Source: Limosilactobacillus pontis
GTDB taxonomy: Bacteria; Bacillota; Bacilli; Lactobacillales; Lactobacillaceae
Direction of reading: 5' to 3'
Length of the DNA: 64,000 bases
NCBI RefSeq assembly: GCF_002940945.1
Contig: NZ_PNFV01000008.1
Coordinates: 1 to 64,000 of the forward strand
The notes beneath the pieces are model-generated. The model was given only the letters and a program-made list of their open reading frames with translations, had not been told where the DNA came from and searched no databases. Made by a program: the position numbers and the translations under genes. Shown one piece after another: positions 8,869 through 18,127 of this stretch; the first letter of the stretch is position 1, and each line of letters begins with the position of its first letter.

Positions 8869-10173
8869 TTATTTCGCTGGATGGTGATGGCCATGCAAGG
8901 CTTGGTGCTGGGCTTTGCGCAGCTGCCAATATTGACGATTTAAGGCTTGTTCGAAGTGACCATTTTGCTTAGGGTGGAAGTACTGGGCATCCTTGATCCG
9001 GTCGGGGAGATACTGCTGGGCCACCCAATCTTGGGGATGGTCATGCGGAAAGTCGTAGTCGGTACCGTGGCCGAGCTTGCTGGCCCCCTTGTAGTGGGCG
9101 TCCTTGAGGTGGTCGGGAACTTCGCCGAAGCCGCCTTGCTTAACCTGAGCGATGGCAGCGTCGATTGCACTGATCCCGGAGTTGGACTTGGGGGATAGAC
9201 AGAGTTCAATTACCGCATCAGCCAAAGGAATTCGGGCTTCGGGGAAACCTACTCGTTCGGCGGCCTGGACGGCAGTTACCGCACGCTGGGCGGCCGGCAT
9301 ATTGGCCAGACCGATATCCTCATAGGCAATCACCATCAGTCGGCGGGCGATGCTCGGGAGGTCTCCGGTCTCCACCAGGCGGGCAAGGTAGTGGAGGGCA
9401 GCGTCGGTGTCGGAACCCCGGATGGACTTCTGAAAGGCCGAAATGACGTCGTAGTGAGCGTCACCATCCTTGTCTGCCCCGAGAGTCTTTTTCTGGACAC
9501 TTTCCTCGATGATTGGCAGGGTTAGGTGGATTTTCCCATCATCGTCTGGATCGGTCGACTTGGCAGCTAATTCCAGGCCGTTGAGAGCACTGCGCAGATC
9601 GCCGTTGGTGGCGGTAGCTAGCTGTTCCTCGGCTTCTGGAGTCAGTTCGATCGGCAATTTACCTAAGCCGCGTTCGGCATCCTTGAGGGCCCGTTCGATG
9701 GCGACTTTAATGTCGGCATCGGTCAATGGGTGAACTGGAAAAATTTGAGTCCGGCTACGGATGGCTGGGTTGATGCTGATGTAGGGATTTTCGGTGGTAG
9801 CGCCGATCAGGACAATTCGGCCGCTCTCTAAGTGGGGGAGAAGGAAGTCCTGCTTACTCTTGTCCAGCCGGTGGATCTCGTCGAGCAGGAGAATCACTGT
9901 TCCGCTCATCTTAGCCTCCTCCGCCACGATCTGGAGATCCTTTTTAGTGTCGGTGGCGGCGTTGAGCTTGCGGAAGGCATATTTGGTCGAACCAGCAATG
10001 GCACTGGCGATGCTGGTTTTTCCGGTACCGGGTGGGCCGTAGAGAATCATCGAGGAAAGCATCCGGGCCTTAACCATCCGATTGATAATCTTACCGGGGC
10101 CGATGAGGTGCTGCTGACCGACGACCTCAGCTAGCGTACGGGGCCGCATCCGGTAGGCGAGGGGCTGCTGCAT
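8869..10173 (-). CDS. rarA: Replication-associated recombination protein A (MgsA/RarA AAA+ ATPase)
   Basis: AAA+ ATPase (434 residues) acting at stalled replication forks. Walker A GPPGTGKT is at residues 46-53, Walker B LLLDEIHR near 95-102, sensor GATTEN follows, and the C-terminal tetramerisation region contains YEDIGLA and the conserved AHYKGAxKLGHGxDY. The ATG overlaps the stop codon of the upstream yueI-like gene by one base (TAATG), so the two are translationally coupled. Confidence 0.95.
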   Translation of the reverse strand: MQQPLAYRMRPRTLAEVVGQQHLIGPGKIINRMVKARMLSSMILYGPPGTGKTSIASAIAGSTKYAFRKLNAATDTKKDLQIVAEEAKMSGTVILLLDEIHRLDKSKQDFLLPHLESGRIVLIGATTENPYISINPAIRSRTQIFPVHPLTDADIKVAIERALKDAERGLGKLPIELTPEAEEQLATATNGDLRSALNGLELAAKSTDPDDDGKIHLTLPIIEESVQKKTLGADKDGDAHYDVISAFQKSIRGSDTDAALHYLARLVETGDLPSIARRLMVIAYEDIGLANMPAAQRAVTAVQAAERVGFPEARIPLADAVIELCLSPKSNSGISAIDAAIAQVKQGGFGEVPDHLKDAHYKGASKLGHGTDYDFPHDHPQDWVAQQYLPDRIKDAQYFHPKQNGHFEQALNRQYWQLRKAQHQALHGHHHPAK

Positions 10174-10664
10174 TATTCTGCCCCCTTTTGATGAAAGAGT
10201 TTGTAGAAGAAACCATGTTTTTCGTCGTCAGATGACGGCGTTGCCTGCTGCTGGCCGACCTTAAATTGGGGGTAACGTTTCTCAACATCGACTGGCGATT
10301 GATAAACCCCCGTTTTAGCGGCGACTACGACCGCTAAAGAGTCCGGATCCGTCTTAAATTCTGGGTCGGTTTTCATGGTAAAGGAGCCCCCGTGCTGATT
10401 AGTAGCCAGCAGGTAAGGGTGGATCTCTTCGTGGGGGAGGTTGCCGTTTAAGAAAACAAGGTTACCAATTCCCCGCTTGAGCTCAGCTACCAGGGCCGGC
10501 TGCCAGTTCTGCTCGTGCAGTTCTTTGACACTGATGGTCAGGCAGACCCGTTCCCGGAAGGTGCCCAGGTACCGGCGCTGTTCGTCAGGCTTAATCTTCG
10601 GTGTCCCATAGATGGCATTCTCAATCCGCTGTTCAGTACCTGATTTTTCGTTATTTGCTGCCAT
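10173..10664 (-). CDS. YueI-family protein (DUF1694)
   Basis: 163-residue cytosolic protein of the YueI/DUF1694 family, function unknown. The core includes IYGTPKIKPDEQRRYLGTFRER and a central IGNLVFLNGNLPHEEI. AAAGGATGG precedes the ATG at 10664 by about 11 bases; the ATG at 10676 is inside that ribosome site and is less likely. It is the first gene of a two-gene operon with rarA. Confidence 0.85.
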   Translation of the reverse strand: MAANNEKSGTEQRIENAIYGTPKIKPDEQRRYLGTFRERVCLTISVKELHEQNWQPALVAELKRGIGNLVFLNGNLPHEEIHPYLLATNQHGGSFTMKTDPEFKTDPDSLAVVVAAKTGVYQSPVDVEKRYPQFKVGQQQATPSSDDEKHGFFYKLFHQKGAE

Positions 10665-10702
10665 TGTCTGAACCATCCTTTCTGTTTGCTAGTGATGTTT
10701 TC

Positions 10703-10711
10703 ATTATAACA
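10703..10711 (-). promoter_or_regulatory. Extended -10 promoter of yueI-rarA
   Basis: On the minus strand TATAAT (10708-10703) is preceded by TGT, an extended -10. No good -35 is seen. It lies about 40 bp before the yueI-like start. Confidence 0.5.
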
Positions 10712-10730
10712 AGTTCTGGATAGAGATACG

Positions 10731-10762
10731 AAAAAAGCAGCCCACGATGATGGACTGCTTGT
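10731..10762 (-). terminator. Terminator of the YczE-like gene
   Basis: Minus strand AAGCAG..CC, an ATCATCGT loop, GG..CTGCT and six T residues, just past the stop of the membrane protein gene. Confidence 0.8.
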
Positions 10763-10772
10763 AGGAAATAAG

Positions 10773-11513
10773 TTAGTTACCGATGTCTAAGGCCTGGTGC
10801 TTAAGGTGTGGGAAGATATGCAGGTCTGCCCAACCGGTGATGCCTCCCTGAAAGGCCAGAGCAAACAGAGTCCCGAGACCAAAATTGTAGATTCCACCTT
10901 GCATAAAAGCCGCGATGATTGCCATGATTGTCGGCGGAATGTAGGATGCCCACATCGCAATAGTGGCGTTTCCATGGCAGTAGCGGAAACGGATGATCTG
11001 GAAAAGGTCATCGGCCGGGTGCAAAACCAAGTTGGCCCGCTGGTAGATCGAGATAGCAGTCCCGATGAATGCCACCCCGAGGAAGTTGATCAGCACGTAG
11101 AGGATGATCATCGGCAGGGTTGTGGCATCAGGCATGATCCGGTTGAAGATGTTTGAGAACCACTGAATGAACAGGGAGAATGGCAACATGAAGATAAAGT
11201 TGCCGCCGATTCGCCGCCAATCCCATTTATGCATCAGGATGGCGTTTAAAACTGAGGTCAGCATCCCCAGGGTCATGAAGGCCCAGAACAGGGTTGTTGG
11301 CCGGTTTCCCAGGACAGCTATCCCCAGGTTATTTTCCGCAGCGGTCCAGTAAGCGGACCCCAGGAATTGGGGGTGAATGTGGGAACTAGTTACCAGGGTC
11401 AGAACGTTCCCCATTGAGTTAATGACAATTGAAAATGCAAAAAAGGCCCAGCTAGCCGTCAGCGAAATTGTTCGCTTGGCGACTTTGCCATGGACTGGAA
11501 TTTCTTTATCCAT
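10773..11513 (-). CDS. YczE/YyaS/YitT-like integral membrane protein
   Basis: 246-residue multi-spanning membrane protein starting MDKEIPVHGKVAKRT. Several hydrophobic helices are evident (WAFFAFSIVINSMGNVL, FIFMLPFSLFIQWF, MIILYVLINFLGVAFIGT, IPPTIMAIIAAF). The pattern FSIVINSMGN plus the later GTAISIYQRANLVLHPADD resembles YczE/YitT-type permease-like proteins, whose substrates are unknown. I chose the ATG at 11513 because AGAAGGAG lies 8-9 bases before it; the ORF could extend 13 codons further without a ribosome site. Single-gene unit with its own promoter and terminator. Confidence 0.7.
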   Translation of the reverse strand: MDKEIPVHGKVAKRTISLTASWAFFAFSIVINSMGNVLTLVTSSHIHPQFLGSAYWTAAENNLGIAVLGNRPTTLFWAFMTLGMLTSVLNAILMHKWDWRRIGGNFIFMLPFSLFIQWFSNIFNRIMPDATTLPMIILYVLINFLGVAFIGTAISIYQRANLVLHPADDLFQIIRFRYCHGNATIAMWASYIPPTIMAIIAAFMQGGIYNFGLGTLFALAFQGGITGWADLHIFPHLKHQALDIGN

Positions 11514-11589
11514 AAAATAAACACTCCTTCTCTTACTCTTAATCTCTCTCAATCAGTTCGTGAATTTTTTCACTCACGTTACGAATGGT

Positions 11590-11618
11590 AATTTACAACG
11601 TCCACCCACTGATGTCAA
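11590..11618 (-). promoter_or_regulatory. Promoter of the YczE-like gene
   Basis: Minus strand TTGACA (11618-11613), 17-bp spacer, TAAATT (11595-11590). The leader of about 70 nt contains a short inverted repeat (GTGAA/TTCAC). Confidence 0.65.
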
Positions 11619-11769
11619 TAATAGTTGCTACTACTATTTGATTATTATAATTATATTTATTGAAGCATATGCTAACCGGTTGACATACACGTGACTATAT
11701 ACACGAATAAAAAGTTTTAAATAAATTTGTTAAACATGATAGGATCTTAATTAGAGAGGAGGTGTTGAG

Positions 11770-12513
11770 ATGAAGATTATTATTTCCCCAGCTCGGACGA
11801 TGCGGGTTGATACTGACTCGCTGCCATACCAAGACCTGCCGAAATTTCTGCCCCAGACCAGGAAGATCCTGGACTGGATGCGGGGCCAGACTTATGACGA
11901 GCTCCATCGGCTTTGGTGGAACTGCAGCACCAAACTGGCTTCTCTCAACTATCGGCGGGTTCAGGAGATGGATCTGACCCGTCAGCTGACCCCAGCGATC
12001 TTGGCCTTCTGTGGCCTTCAGTACCAATACATGGCACCAGACGTTTTTAGCGATCAGGGACTGGTATATGTTGAGAACAATCTGCGGATTCTCTCCGGTT
12101 TCTATGGCCTCTTACGACCATTTGATGGGGTCGTTCCCTATCGATTAGGGATGGGGGACCACGCCCAGATTGATGGCAGCAAGAATCTTTATGCATTCTG
12201 GGGATCCCGGCTTGCCGACGATTTGTATCGTGATGACCAGTTGGTGCTCAACCTGGCCTCCAAGAAGTACGAGCGGGCGGTGACTCCCTACCTGACTGAG
12301 CATCGGCGTCTGGTGACTTGCGTGTTCGGTGAGTTGGTTAGCGGTCGGGTAAAGCAAAAAGCCACCTTGGCAAAGATGGCTCGGGGAGAGATGGTCCGCT
12401 ACCTGGCGGAGAATGATATCCATGATCTAGCGGGAGTAAAGGCCTTTAGAGTTGCCAATTACCGATATCGGCCTGAGTACTCGACAGCCGACCAACTAAC
12501 CTTTACCAAATAA
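11770..12513 (+). CDS. yaaA: Peroxide stress protein YaaA (DUF328)
   Basis: YaaA/DUF328 family (247 residues). The N-terminal MKIIISPAR, the middle YGLLRPFDGVVPYRLGMG and the C-terminal FRVANYRY match the family signature. In other bacteria it lowers free intracellular iron during peroxide stress and binds DNA. GAGAGGAGG lies 6 bases before the ATG. It stands alone, transcribed towards rpsD and separated from it by a bidirectional terminator. Confidence 0.92.
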   Translation: MKIIISPARTMRVDTDSLPYQDLPKFLPQTRKILDWMRGQTYDELHRLWWNCSTKLASLNYRRVQEMDLTRQLTPAILAFCGLQYQYMAPDVFSDQGLVYVENNLRILSGFYGLLRPFDGVVPYRLGMGDHAQIDGSKNLYAFWGSRLADDLYRDDQLVLNLASKKYERAVTPYLTEHRRLVTCVFGELVSGRVKQKATLAKMARGEMVRYLAENDIHDLAGVKAFRVANYRYRPEYSTADQLTFTK

Positions 12514-12545
12514 AAAAGCAGCTCCACAAGGGGGCTGCTTTTTTA
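12513..12545. terminator. Bidirectional terminator between yaaA and rpsD
   Basis: AAAAAAGCAGC, a short pairing segment around CTCC...GGG, GCTGCTTTTTT. Runs of A and T on both sides allow termination in both directions. Confidence 0.85.
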
Positions 12546-12559
12546 TGAGTAAGTCAATC

Positions 12560-13165
12560 TTACTTGTTGTAGTATTCAACGATGAGGGCTTCATCGATGT
12601 CGGCATCCATGTCTTCACGGGCAGGGATCCGGTTCAGCTTACCTTCGAGCTTGTCAGCATCGAAGTCAACGTAAGATGGACGTGAAACAACGGCGTCAAC
12701 CGCGTTCTTGATGATGTCCAGGTTCTTGGACTTTTCACGAACACCGATGACCTGGTTAACATCAACTTCGTATGAAGGGATGTCAACGCGCTTGCCATCA
12801 ACAGTGATGTGACCATGGTTAACCAGTTGACGAGCTTGCCGACGAGTAGTGGCCAAACCTAACCGGTAAACCATGTTATCCAGACGACGTTCCAGCAGAG
12901 CCATGAAGTTAGCACCGTGGGTACCTTCCTTGATCTTGCCGGCACGAACGAACAGGTTAGCGAATTGCCGTTCCGTCATCCCGTACATGAAACGCAGCTT
13001 TTGCTTTTCACGAAGTTGCGTACCATATTCGGAAAGCTTACCATGACGATCACGACCGTGGTCACCAGGAGCGTATGGACGACGTGCTAATTCCTTACCA
13101 GTACCTGAAAGTGAAACACCAAGACGACGAGATACACGCCAACTTGGACCAGTGTAACGAGACAT
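12560..13165 (-). CDS. rpsD: 30S ribosomal protein S4
   Basis: Primary 16S rRNA-binding protein that starts assembly of the small-subunit body (201 residues, normal length). It starts [16 protein letters not shown], and the S4 RNA-binding domain [31 protein letters not shown] spans about residues 92-122 (shown here by its ends RLDNMV and HITVDG). Strong GGAGG lies before the ATG. It is monocistronic with a long structured leader, in line with autoregulation by S4. Confidence 0.97.
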   Translation of the reverse strand: MSRYTGPSWRVSRRLGVSLSGTGKELARRPYAPGDHGRDRHGKLSEYGTQLREKQKLRFMYGMTERQFANLFVRAGKIKEGTHGANFMALLERRLDNMVYRLGLATTRRQARQLVNHGHITVDGKRVDIPSYEVDVNQVIGVREKSKNLDIIKNAVDAVVSRPSYVDFDADKLEGKLNRIPAREDMDADIDEALIVEYYNK

Positions 13166-13184
13166 AAATAAATTCCTCCAATAT

Positions 13185-13332
13185 ATTTAGTTGGAGTAAA
13201 ATAATCCGATGTGAGCTTGGCATTCGTGCAGGCTGATTTGAATCTTTCACCCTTGCAGCTGGGTTACTAAAAACACCATTCGGCATCAGTCTGTTGACGA
13301 GCTTGCCCCTCACTGCTGCATTATTTTACACA
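13185..13332 (-). promoter_or_regulatory. Probable S4-binding autoregulatory leader of rpsD
   Basis: About 150 nt of untranslated leader. The 10-base words GTAAAATAAT (13196-13205) and ATTATTTTAC (13320-13329) are perfect complements and close the whole structure; the ribosome binding site lies right after it. In Firmicutes rpsD is repressed by S4 binding its own leader as a pseudoknot. I infer the same here from position and structure; I did not model the pseudoknot. Confidence 0.65.
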
Positions 13333-13338
13333 AAAATA

Positions 13339-13368
13339 AGTATACAATGGTTGGTCGGCCGACGTCAA
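13339..13368 (-). promoter_or_regulatory. rpsD promoter
   Basis: Minus strand TTGACG (13368-13363), 18-bp spacer, TATACT (13344-13339), placing the start just upstream of the closing stem of the leader. Confidence 0.65.
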
Positions 13369-13481
13369 TTAATTTGTAGGAAATTGCGGATTTTTTGTAA
13401 TTCCTCCCTGGATAACCTATGGTATAATTTTCTTAGTATTAGCTGATATTAAGGCAAATTTAATTGTAGGTGGAGATTTTA

Positions 13482-15179
13482 ATGTTTCAAGTTTTAATTG
13501 TAATTTTGATCGTGATTCTCATCATCCTGGGTGGCATCGTTTGGTATCAGCACCGGGTCCTCAAGCAGATACAGGGAATGGTGGTCGCCTGTCAACAGCT
13601 TCATGATAAGAAGATTGAAGAGCAGTTAAAGCAGGCTGACCAGCTCCAGTTAACTGGGGACGCCAAGCAGGAATTTGATAAGTTAAGGAGTCGTTATAAT
13701 GATAAGATCGTTCCTCAATTGAAGGCGATCCGTGAGACCGGTCAAGACCTCCAGCAGGCTGCCCGGACCACAAAGCTGCTGACAATCAGTGGCCCGGTCA
13801 ATGACCTGCGCGCCGACCTGGCTGCGGCTACGACGGCTCTCCAGCAGGTTGAGCAATCCCTGCAACACATTGAGCGGCAGAGCAAGACCCACCGGCAGGC
13901 CATCGACCGGATCAAGAAGAACTACCAGAAGTTTCACCAACAATTAAATGAAAAGAGCTTTGAGTATGGTGACAGTGTCAAGAAGCTGAATGAAAAGCTA
14001 ACCGAATTAGAGAAACAGTATGACCACTTCGTTGAGTTAACCAGGAAGGGGGATCAGGATGCCGCCCAGGAGGTACTCACCGACCTCCAGCAGGATAACC
14101 AGAAGCTGGCGACACAGATCAAGCGGGTACCGCCTCTTTATAAGCCGCTAGTAACCGAGTTCCCTGACCAGTTGCAGGAACTGGCTAGTGGTTATGAGAC
14201 CCTGACGGCGGAGCACTATCATTTCACTGAGGACGACCTTGATGAGCAAATTAAGCGTCTGCAGACCAAGGTTGACGCAACACTGAAACAGCTCAATGAC
14301 CTTCAATTAGACGTGGTTAAGCAGGCCAATGATGACCTGGCTGCGCAGATTGACCACGTCTACGCGGTGATGCAAAAGGAAATTGATGCTCAAGATGAGG
14401 CTCGCCACCTGGTTGAAATGATGGGGCGCTTTACCCAACATGCTCAGCGTCAGAATAACGAACTGATTGGCGAGCTGGATCGGCTGAGCCTCAGTTATAC
14501 CATGAACAACAACGAGTTTGAACAGGCTCGTCAGCTGAATGAGCAGATCAAGACAATCGTTAAGCAGTACAATGCGGACCAACAGGCGATTCGTGATCAG
14601 CAGGCAGTGTATAGCCAAATCGTCGACCGGGAAAAGAATAACCGTGATAACTTGACCGCTATTGAGCAGGAACAGGGTAAGATTAACGATGCTGTTGCCA
14701 AACTCCAGACTGATGAGCAACGGGCCCGTAAGATGCTCCGACAGTATTCTGTCCAGATTCGAACGATTCGCCGCCAGGTTGAACAGCTCAACCTTCCAGG
14801 GGTCGGCCAGGAGTATATGGATTACTTCTTTGGGGTTAGCGATGAAATCAAAAAGCTGGCCAACGAACTTAACGAGTACAAGATTAATATGGATAATGTA
14901 ACCAAGCAGCTGATTATGGTCGAGGCGGACCTGGAGAAACTTCAGGACAAGACCAACGACCTGCGCGACAGTGCTGAACTGACCGAGCGACTGCAGCAAT
15001 ACGCTAACCGGTTTGCGGGTAATACCAAGGTAGCCGCCGCCGCTAAAAAGTCACGGCAGCTATTTGACCAGTATAACTACGCCGGCAGTCTCGAGGCTAT
15101 CGCCACGGCCCTAGAAGAAACTGAGCCGGGTAGCTACAAGCGGATTGAGGATAGCTATTATCAGGAAATCAATGAATAA
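13482..15179 (+). CDS. ezrA: Septation ring formation regulator EzrA
   Basis: Membrane-anchored, spectrin-like coiled-coil protein (565 residues) that restrains FtsZ ring formation and links division to cell-wall synthesis. One N-terminal helix (VLIVILIVILIILGGIVWY) is followed by an almost continuous Gln/Glu/Leu-rich coiled coil to the C-terminus. AGGTGGAG precedes the ATG at 13482; an in-frame GTG at 13470 lies inside this site and is rejected. Single gene with its own terminator. Confidence 0.93.
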   Translation: MFQVLIVILIVILIILGGIVWYQHRVLKQIQGMVVACQQLHDKKIEEQLKQADQLQLTGDAKQEFDKLRSRYNDKIVPQLKAIRETGQDLQQAARTTKLLTISGPVNDLRADLAAATTALQQVEQSLQHIERQSKTHRQAIDRIKKNYQKFHQQLNEKSFEYGDSVKKLNEKLTELEKQYDHFVELTRKGDQDAAQEVLTDLQQDNQKLATQIKRVPPLYKPLVTEFPDQLQELASGYETLTAEHYHFTEDDLDEQIKRLQTKVDATLKQLNDLQLDVVKQANDDLAAQIDHVYAVMQKEIDAQDEARHLVEMMGRFTQHAQRQNNELIGELDRLSLSYTMNNNEFEQARQLNEQIKTIVKQYNADQQAIRDQQAVYSQIVDREKNNRDNLTAIEQEQGKINDAVAKLQTDEQRARKMLRQYSVQIRTIRRQVEQLNLPGVGQEYMDYFFGVSDEIKKLANELNEYKINMDNVTKQLIMVEADLEKLQDKTNDLRDSAELTERLQQYANRFAGNTKVAAAAKKSRQLFDQYNYAGSLEAIATALEETEPGSYKRIEDSYYQEINE

Positions 15180-15186
15180 TTACTAA

Positions 15187-15227
15187 GGTACGGGTGTGAG
15201 CATGATTGCTTGCCCCGTGCTTTTTTC
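15187..15227 (+). terminator. ezrA terminator
   Basis: GTACGGG pairs with CCCGTGC across an imperfect GC-rich hairpin, followed by TTTTTT. Confidence 0.75.
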
Positions 15228-15379
15228 GATGCCTAGTGTTTGATTTTCTGCTATAATATAATGTCGTTTTAAGAAGAGTCGAACTATTCAATGGCATGCT
15301 CGCCAATCCTGCGGTACGTCACTAGCTCATTTGCCAGTGTCCCCGCTCAATACTACTTATCATGAAAGGAACAGAGTTA

Positions 15380-16528
15380 ATGATTTACTTTGACAACAGT
15401 GCTACAACGAAGGTGGCACCGGAAGTTTTGCAAACTTACGATACGGTCAGTCAAAAGATCTGGGGTAACCCGAGCAGCCTCCATAACTTCGGCGAAAACG
15501 CCTGGAACTTGTTGGAACAGGCCCGGCAGCAAATTGCTAAGCTAATGGGGGTCAAGCCCAGTGAGATTATTTTCACCAGTGGTGGCTCCGAGGGTGATAA
15601 CTGGGTAATCAAGGGAACCGCGATGGCCAAGCACCGCTTCGGCAAGCACATCATTACTACCAGTGTAGAACATGCGGCGGTCCACAACCCGATGGAGCAG
15701 CTGAGGGAGTTAGGCTTTGATATTACCTATCTGCCGGTTGACCGAGCGGGCCGGATTAATCCGGCCGATGTCAAGGCTGCCATCCGTCCCGATACCATCC
15801 TAGTTTCAATCATGGCGGTTAACAATGAAATTGGGACAATCCAACCGATTAAAGAGGTTGGTGAGATCTTGAAGGATTACCCTAATATCCACTACATGGT
15901 GGATGCAGTGCAGGCTATCGGCAAGGGAATCGATGACCTGGTCTTCAGCGATCGGGTTGACTTTGCCACCTTCTCTGGTCATAAGTTTCACGCCCCGCGT
16001 GGTACGGGCTTTGTCTACATGAAAAGCGGGCGGAAGCTGGCTCCACTAGTTGCCGGTGGTGGTCAAGAGCGAACAATGCGCAGTGGTACTGAAAACACGC
16101 CGGGGGACGTCGCCATGGCCCGGGCTATTCGATTGGTCAAGGAGAATGAGGCGGCGGCCGTTAAGCGTGAGCAAGCCATTAAGGAACGGATTTACGACCA
16201 CCTTCGTCGTTTTGATCATGTCGAGCTGATCTCCGGTCGGGATAAGGGCTTTGCTCCACATGTTCTTTGCTTCGCCATTCCCGGTGTTCGGGGCGAGACA
16301 ATCGTTCATGCCTTCGAAGATAAGGGTATCTACATTTCTACGACCAGCGCCTGCTCTTCGAAAAAGCATTCTGAGGCGGGGACTCTGGCTGCGATGAAGG
16401 TCCCTGAGGAGATTGCTACCAGTGCAGTTCGGATCAGCCTCGGTGATCAGAATACCCTGGCGGAAGCTGACCAGTTTAATCAGGTTTTCGATGAGCTTTA
16501 TGCTGGTTTTCAAAAGATTATTGATTAG
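15380..16528 (+). CDS. Cysteine desulfurase (NifS/IscS class, ThiI partner)
   Basis: PLP enzyme (382 residues) taking sulfur from L-cysteine as a persulfide. It starts MIYFDNSATTK. The PLP lysine is in FSGHKF near residue 200 and the catalytic cysteine in STTSACSSKKHSE near 325, a class II-like loop. It lies 33 bp before thiI, the usual place of the Firmicutes desulfurase dedicated to 4-thiouridine formation in tRNA. The ATG at 15380 has AAAGGA 9 bases upstream; the ATG at 15362 lacks a site. A leader of about 100 nt with several hairpins precedes it. Confidence 0.93.
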   Translation: MIYFDNSATTKVAPEVLQTYDTVSQKIWGNPSSLHNFGENAWNLLEQARQQIAKLMGVKPSEIIFTSGGSEGDNWVIKGTAMAKHRFGKHIITTSVEHAAVHNPMEQLRELGFDITYLPVDRAGRINPADVKAAIRPDTILVSIMAVNNEIGTIQPIKEVGEILKDYPNIHYMVDAVQAIGKGIDDLVFSDRVDFATFSGHKFHAPRGTGFVYMKSGRKLAPLVAGGGQERTMRSGTENTPGDVAMARAIRLVKENEAAAVKREQAIKERIYDHLRRFDHVELISGRDKGFAPHVLCFAIPGVRGETIVHAFEDKGIYISTTSACSSKKHSEAGTLAAMKVPEEIATSAVRISLGDQNTLAEADQFNQVFDELYAGFQKIID

Positions 16529-16561
16529 TTAGAAAATAACGCTTGAAAGGAGGAATTACAC

Positions 16562-17782
16562 ATGCAATATACCGAAATTATGGTTCGTTATGGCGAGCTA
16601 TCCACCAAGGGTCATAATAAGAAGTCATTCATCGACCGTTTGGGTGACAATGTTCGGCACGCCCTGCATAGCTTTGATCAGGTCAAAGTTCACGCCCAGC
16701 GAGATCGTTTGCACGTTGAGCTCAACGGTGCGGACTATGACCAGGTGATGGACCGGTTAAAGCTGGTCTTTGGGATCCAGAACTTTTCGCCATCGATCCG
16801 GGTGGAAAAATCTTTTGACGCCACAGCCAAGGCGGCTGCCCAGATGATCGAAGAACAGGTCGATCATCCAATCACCTTTAAGGTTGAGACACGGCGGTCA
16901 GATCACCACTTTGAATTAGACACCTTCGGAATGAACAACCAACTAGGGGGGTACCTGTTGGCGAAGTTCCCCGATAAGCTGAAGGTTGATGTTCACCACC
17001 CGGACTTGACACTGCGGGTTGAGATTCGGCTTAACGGAATCTACCTATCCAGTGAGACGATCAAGGGGGCTGGTGGAATGCCGGTTGGTACCGCTGGCAA
17101 GGGCATGATGATGATGTCCGGAGGGATTGACTCTCCAGTGGCTGCCTACCTGGCGATGAAGCGGGGCGTTTCCTTGGAGATGGTCCACTTCTATAGTCCG
17201 CCGTACACCAGTCCACAAGCGTTGGCCAAGGCTCAGCAGCTGACGGAGCGGTTGGCTAAGTATAGTGGTAACATCCGCTTTATCCAGGTACCATTCGCCG
17301 AAATCCAGGAAACCGTTAAGGAGAAGGTTCCTGAGGGTTATCTGATGACGGTTCAGCGACGAATGATGCTTCGTTTGGCAGCTGCCCTAATGGTTAAACG
17401 CCACGGTCTGGCAATCTTTAATGGGGAGTCTCTCGGTCAGGTGGCTTCCCAGACAATGGAGAGTATGTTAGCAATTAATGACGTTACGACCTACCCAGTG
17501 TTGCGGCCGGTCCTTTCCTATGATAAGACTGAGATTATTAAGATCGCCGAGCAGATCGGCACCTATGATCTTTCTATTCTGCCATATGAGGACTGCTGTA
17601 CGGTCTTCACGCCGCCATCGCCAAAGACTCGGCCAAGCGTAGAGCGGGCTCGCAAGTACGAGCAGCGTCTGGATATCGACGGTCTGATGAAGCGGTCGCT
17701 GGATGGTATCAAGATCACCAACATCCACCCAGGTGAGGACTTCCTCAATCAAAACGAGGACGTTTTTGCTGAATTGCTATAA
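16562..17782 (+). CDS. thiI: tRNA 4-thiouridine synthetase ThiI
   Basis: Adenylates U8 of tRNA and inserts sulfur (406 residues). A NFLD/THUMP region occupies the first ~170 residues, then the PP-loop ATPase with [17 protein letters not shown] near 183-199. There is no C-terminal rhodanese domain, as in other Firmicutes, so it must accept sulfur from the neighbouring desulfurase. AAAGGAGG lies before the ATG. The valS promoter begins 8 bp after its stop. Confidence 0.95.
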   Translation: MQYTEIMVRYGELSTKGHNKKSFIDRLGDNVRHALHSFDQVKVHAQRDRLHVELNGADYDQVMDRLKLVFGIQNFSPSIRVEKSFDATAKAAAQMIEEQVDHPITFKVETRRSDHHFELDTFGMNNQLGGYLLAKFPDKLKVDVHHPDLTLRVEIRLNGIYLSSETIKGAGGMPVGTAGKGMMMMSGGIDSPVAAYLAMKRGVSLEMVHFYSPPYTSPQALAKAQQLTERLAKYSGNIRFIQVPFAEIQETVKEKVPEGYLMTVQRRMMLRLAAALMVKRHGLAIFNGESLGQVASQTMESMLAINDVTTYPVLRPVLSYDKTEIIKIAEQIGTYDLSILPYEDCCTVFTPPSPKTRPSVERARKYEQRLDIDGLMKRSLDGIKITNIHPGEDFLNQNEDVFAELL

Positions 17783-17789
17783 TCGGCGC

Positions 17790-17818
17790 TTGACGCTCAG
17801 CAATAATTTAGCTATGAT
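17790..17818 (+). promoter_or_regulatory. Promoter of valS operon
   Basis: TTGACG (17790-17795), 17-bp spacer, TATGAT (17813-17818), right after the thiI stop. Confidence 0.8.
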
Positions 17819-17824
17819 ACAAGC

Positions 17825-18070
17825 ATAATATAAGCGATGACCGAAATAGTAACGGAGTACTACGATTCACCAGAGAGGGTTGCTGCTGGAAAGACCTGGA
17901 TCAGCTTCGCGAATGTAGCTCGGGAGCTGGTTTGTTGAAATTCAGTAGGCAGACCCGGTTCATTTACCGTTATTAAATGAACAAGGGGGGCAGTCCACTA
18001 AGACTGCTCAACGTAGGTGGTACCGCGAAATCAATCGTCCTATCTGTTTAGATAGGGCGATTTTTATTTG
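17825..18070 (+). promoter_or_regulatory. T-box riboswitch, valine specifier (valS leader)
   Basis: Tandem of specifier domain and expression platform that senses uncharged tRNA-Val. The specifier context GAAU-GUA-GCUC puts the Val codon GTA at 17915-17917. The T-box core AGGTGGTACCGCG is at 18015-18027. The competing terminator is an 11-bp stem (ATCGTCCTATC with GATAGGGCGAT, 18032-18061) followed by TTTTTATTT. When tRNA-Val is uncharged, antitermination lets valS and probably folC be read. Confidence 0.92.
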
Positions 18071-18127
18071 GTTACCGTTTTTATACTCAGAAACTTAACT
18101 TTGTAATTTGAAAGGAGCGATTATACG

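Noticed and set aside
11680..11701. yaaA promoter at TTGACA 11680-11685
   Set aside because: The only TATA-like word is about 10 bp downstream; spacing does not fit, so no confident call.
13683..14999. Long minus-strand ORFs opposite ezrA
   Set aside because: Shadow frames created by codon bias of the coiled-coil gene; the sense strand has the clear EzrA protein.
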